A DNA stretch of 54,729 nt. Origin: a virus. Every line of letters begins with the position of its first letter. Position 1 is the stretch's first letter. The stretch is from the IMG/VR virus record IMGVR_UViG_3300013131_000055, positions 1 through 54,729 of that record; one strand, written 5' to 3'. Below the pieces are notes generated by a model. It ran no database searches, was not told where the DNA came from, and saw only the letters and a program-made list of their open reading frames with translations. A program made the translations under genes and the position numbers. This document shows positions 54,527-54,729 of this stretch, in pieces.

Positions 54527-54729
54527 ATGGGAATAGAGAGTGCCGCAACGTTTTTGGTTTGCACAATTTTGCTGGGCTCGGGCGTCACAGTGATAGTGGG
54601 TGTGATCTTGTTGATCAACAACCTGTTGCATCGCTACTGGAAAGACCTGCACTGGAATTTGCCCGAGGCCTTGCACGGAATGCCATATCATCGATACCAA
54701 CAACACAATCTTGATCGCAGTCAAGAACC
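54527..54729 (+). CDS. Small membrane protein, 3' partial
   Basis: Open from ATG 54527 to the window end (67 codons). MGIESAATFLVCTILLGSGVTVIVGVILLINNLLHRYW contains one N-terminal membrane helix; the rest is polar with His, Tyr and Gln. Probably an inner-membrane anchored phage protein. The frame may continue past the end. Shine-Dalgarno is weak. Confidence 0.55.
   Translation, partial: MGIESAATFLVCTILLGSGVTVIVGVILLINNLLHRYWKDLHWNLPEALHGMPYHRYQQHNLDRSQE

Noticed and set aside
1-54729. CRISPR array or insertion sequence
   Set aside because: No regularly spaced direct repeats and no transposase-like protein were seen.

Overview
The window is about 55 kb of a T4-like (tailed, contractile-type) bacteriophage genome. 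The evidence is a family B DNA polymerase of the gp43 type, a gp45-like sliding clamp, a DsbA-like small DNA-binding protein, a T4 RNase H-type 5' nuclease, T4-type late promoter words (TATAAATA / TAAATA), free-standing GIY-YIG nucleases, a large tRNA array, and tightly packed overlapping genes almost all on the + strand. Many small proteins resemble families I know from marine and freshwater T4-like phages of picocyanobacteria and Alphaproteobacteria. A circularly permuted tmRNA gene points to a host lineage that itself uses two-piece tmRNA (Alphaproteobacteria, some Betaproteobacteria or cyanobacteria); its tag start (ANDD) looks proteobacterial. The host remains an inference.

Layout. 1-7036: virion-associated or head-packaged type proteins, led by an incomplete amidoligase-domain giant, interrupted by an AT-rich homing endonuclease. 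7070-12129: a surface-glycan block (glycosyltransferases, PIG-L deacetylase, SGNH protein), including a three-gene minus-strand operon (radical SAM plus two glycosyltransferases). 12167-16048: small conserved phage proteins, a Dps-like ferritin and a second head-type protein. 16101-20793: replication (DsbA-like, polymerase, methyltransferase-like, clamp). 20790-24457: DpdA-like base-exchange enzyme and accessory proteins. 24454-27965: glycan genes (GT4-like, SGNH, GalE-like, miniature DegT-like). 28009-37312: FolE, BAX-inhibitor-like membrane protein, amidinotransferase, HIT, QueD-like, GT2-like, B12-type radical SAM, QueE-like. 37313-43431: SGNH proteins, cytidylyltransferase, RNase H, MazG-like and small unknowns, then one minus-strand glycosyltransferase. 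43518-47685: early small genes behind strong sigma70-like promoters, then a second B12-type radical SAM. 47686-54504: 19 tRNA genes, the tmRNA, two short promoter-to-terminator units and a series of long inverted-repeat spacer elements.

How it fits together. FolE, QueD and QueE make 7-carboxy-7-deazaguanine from GTP, and the DpdA-like enzyme would insert a 7-deazaguanine base into phage DNA, hiding it from restriction. No QueC is visible, so the product is either the carboxy form or needs host QueC. The sugar and SGNH genes look like a kit for building or decorating a surface or virion glycan. The tRNAs plus an initiator tRNA and tmRNA suggest the phage rebuilds host translation and ribosome rescue. 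Genes fall into two expression classes: those with sigma70-like promoters, usually followed by a Shine-Dalgarno, and those with TAAATA 4-8 nt before the ATG and no Shine-Dalgarno, which may be leaderless late mRNAs.

The least explained features are the permuted tmRNA whose tag reads ANDDTYLLAANG (the usual LAA end is masked by NG), and the foldback elements in the tRNA spacers, three of which share arm sequence. All function calls come from reading motifs by eye; no search or folding program was run.
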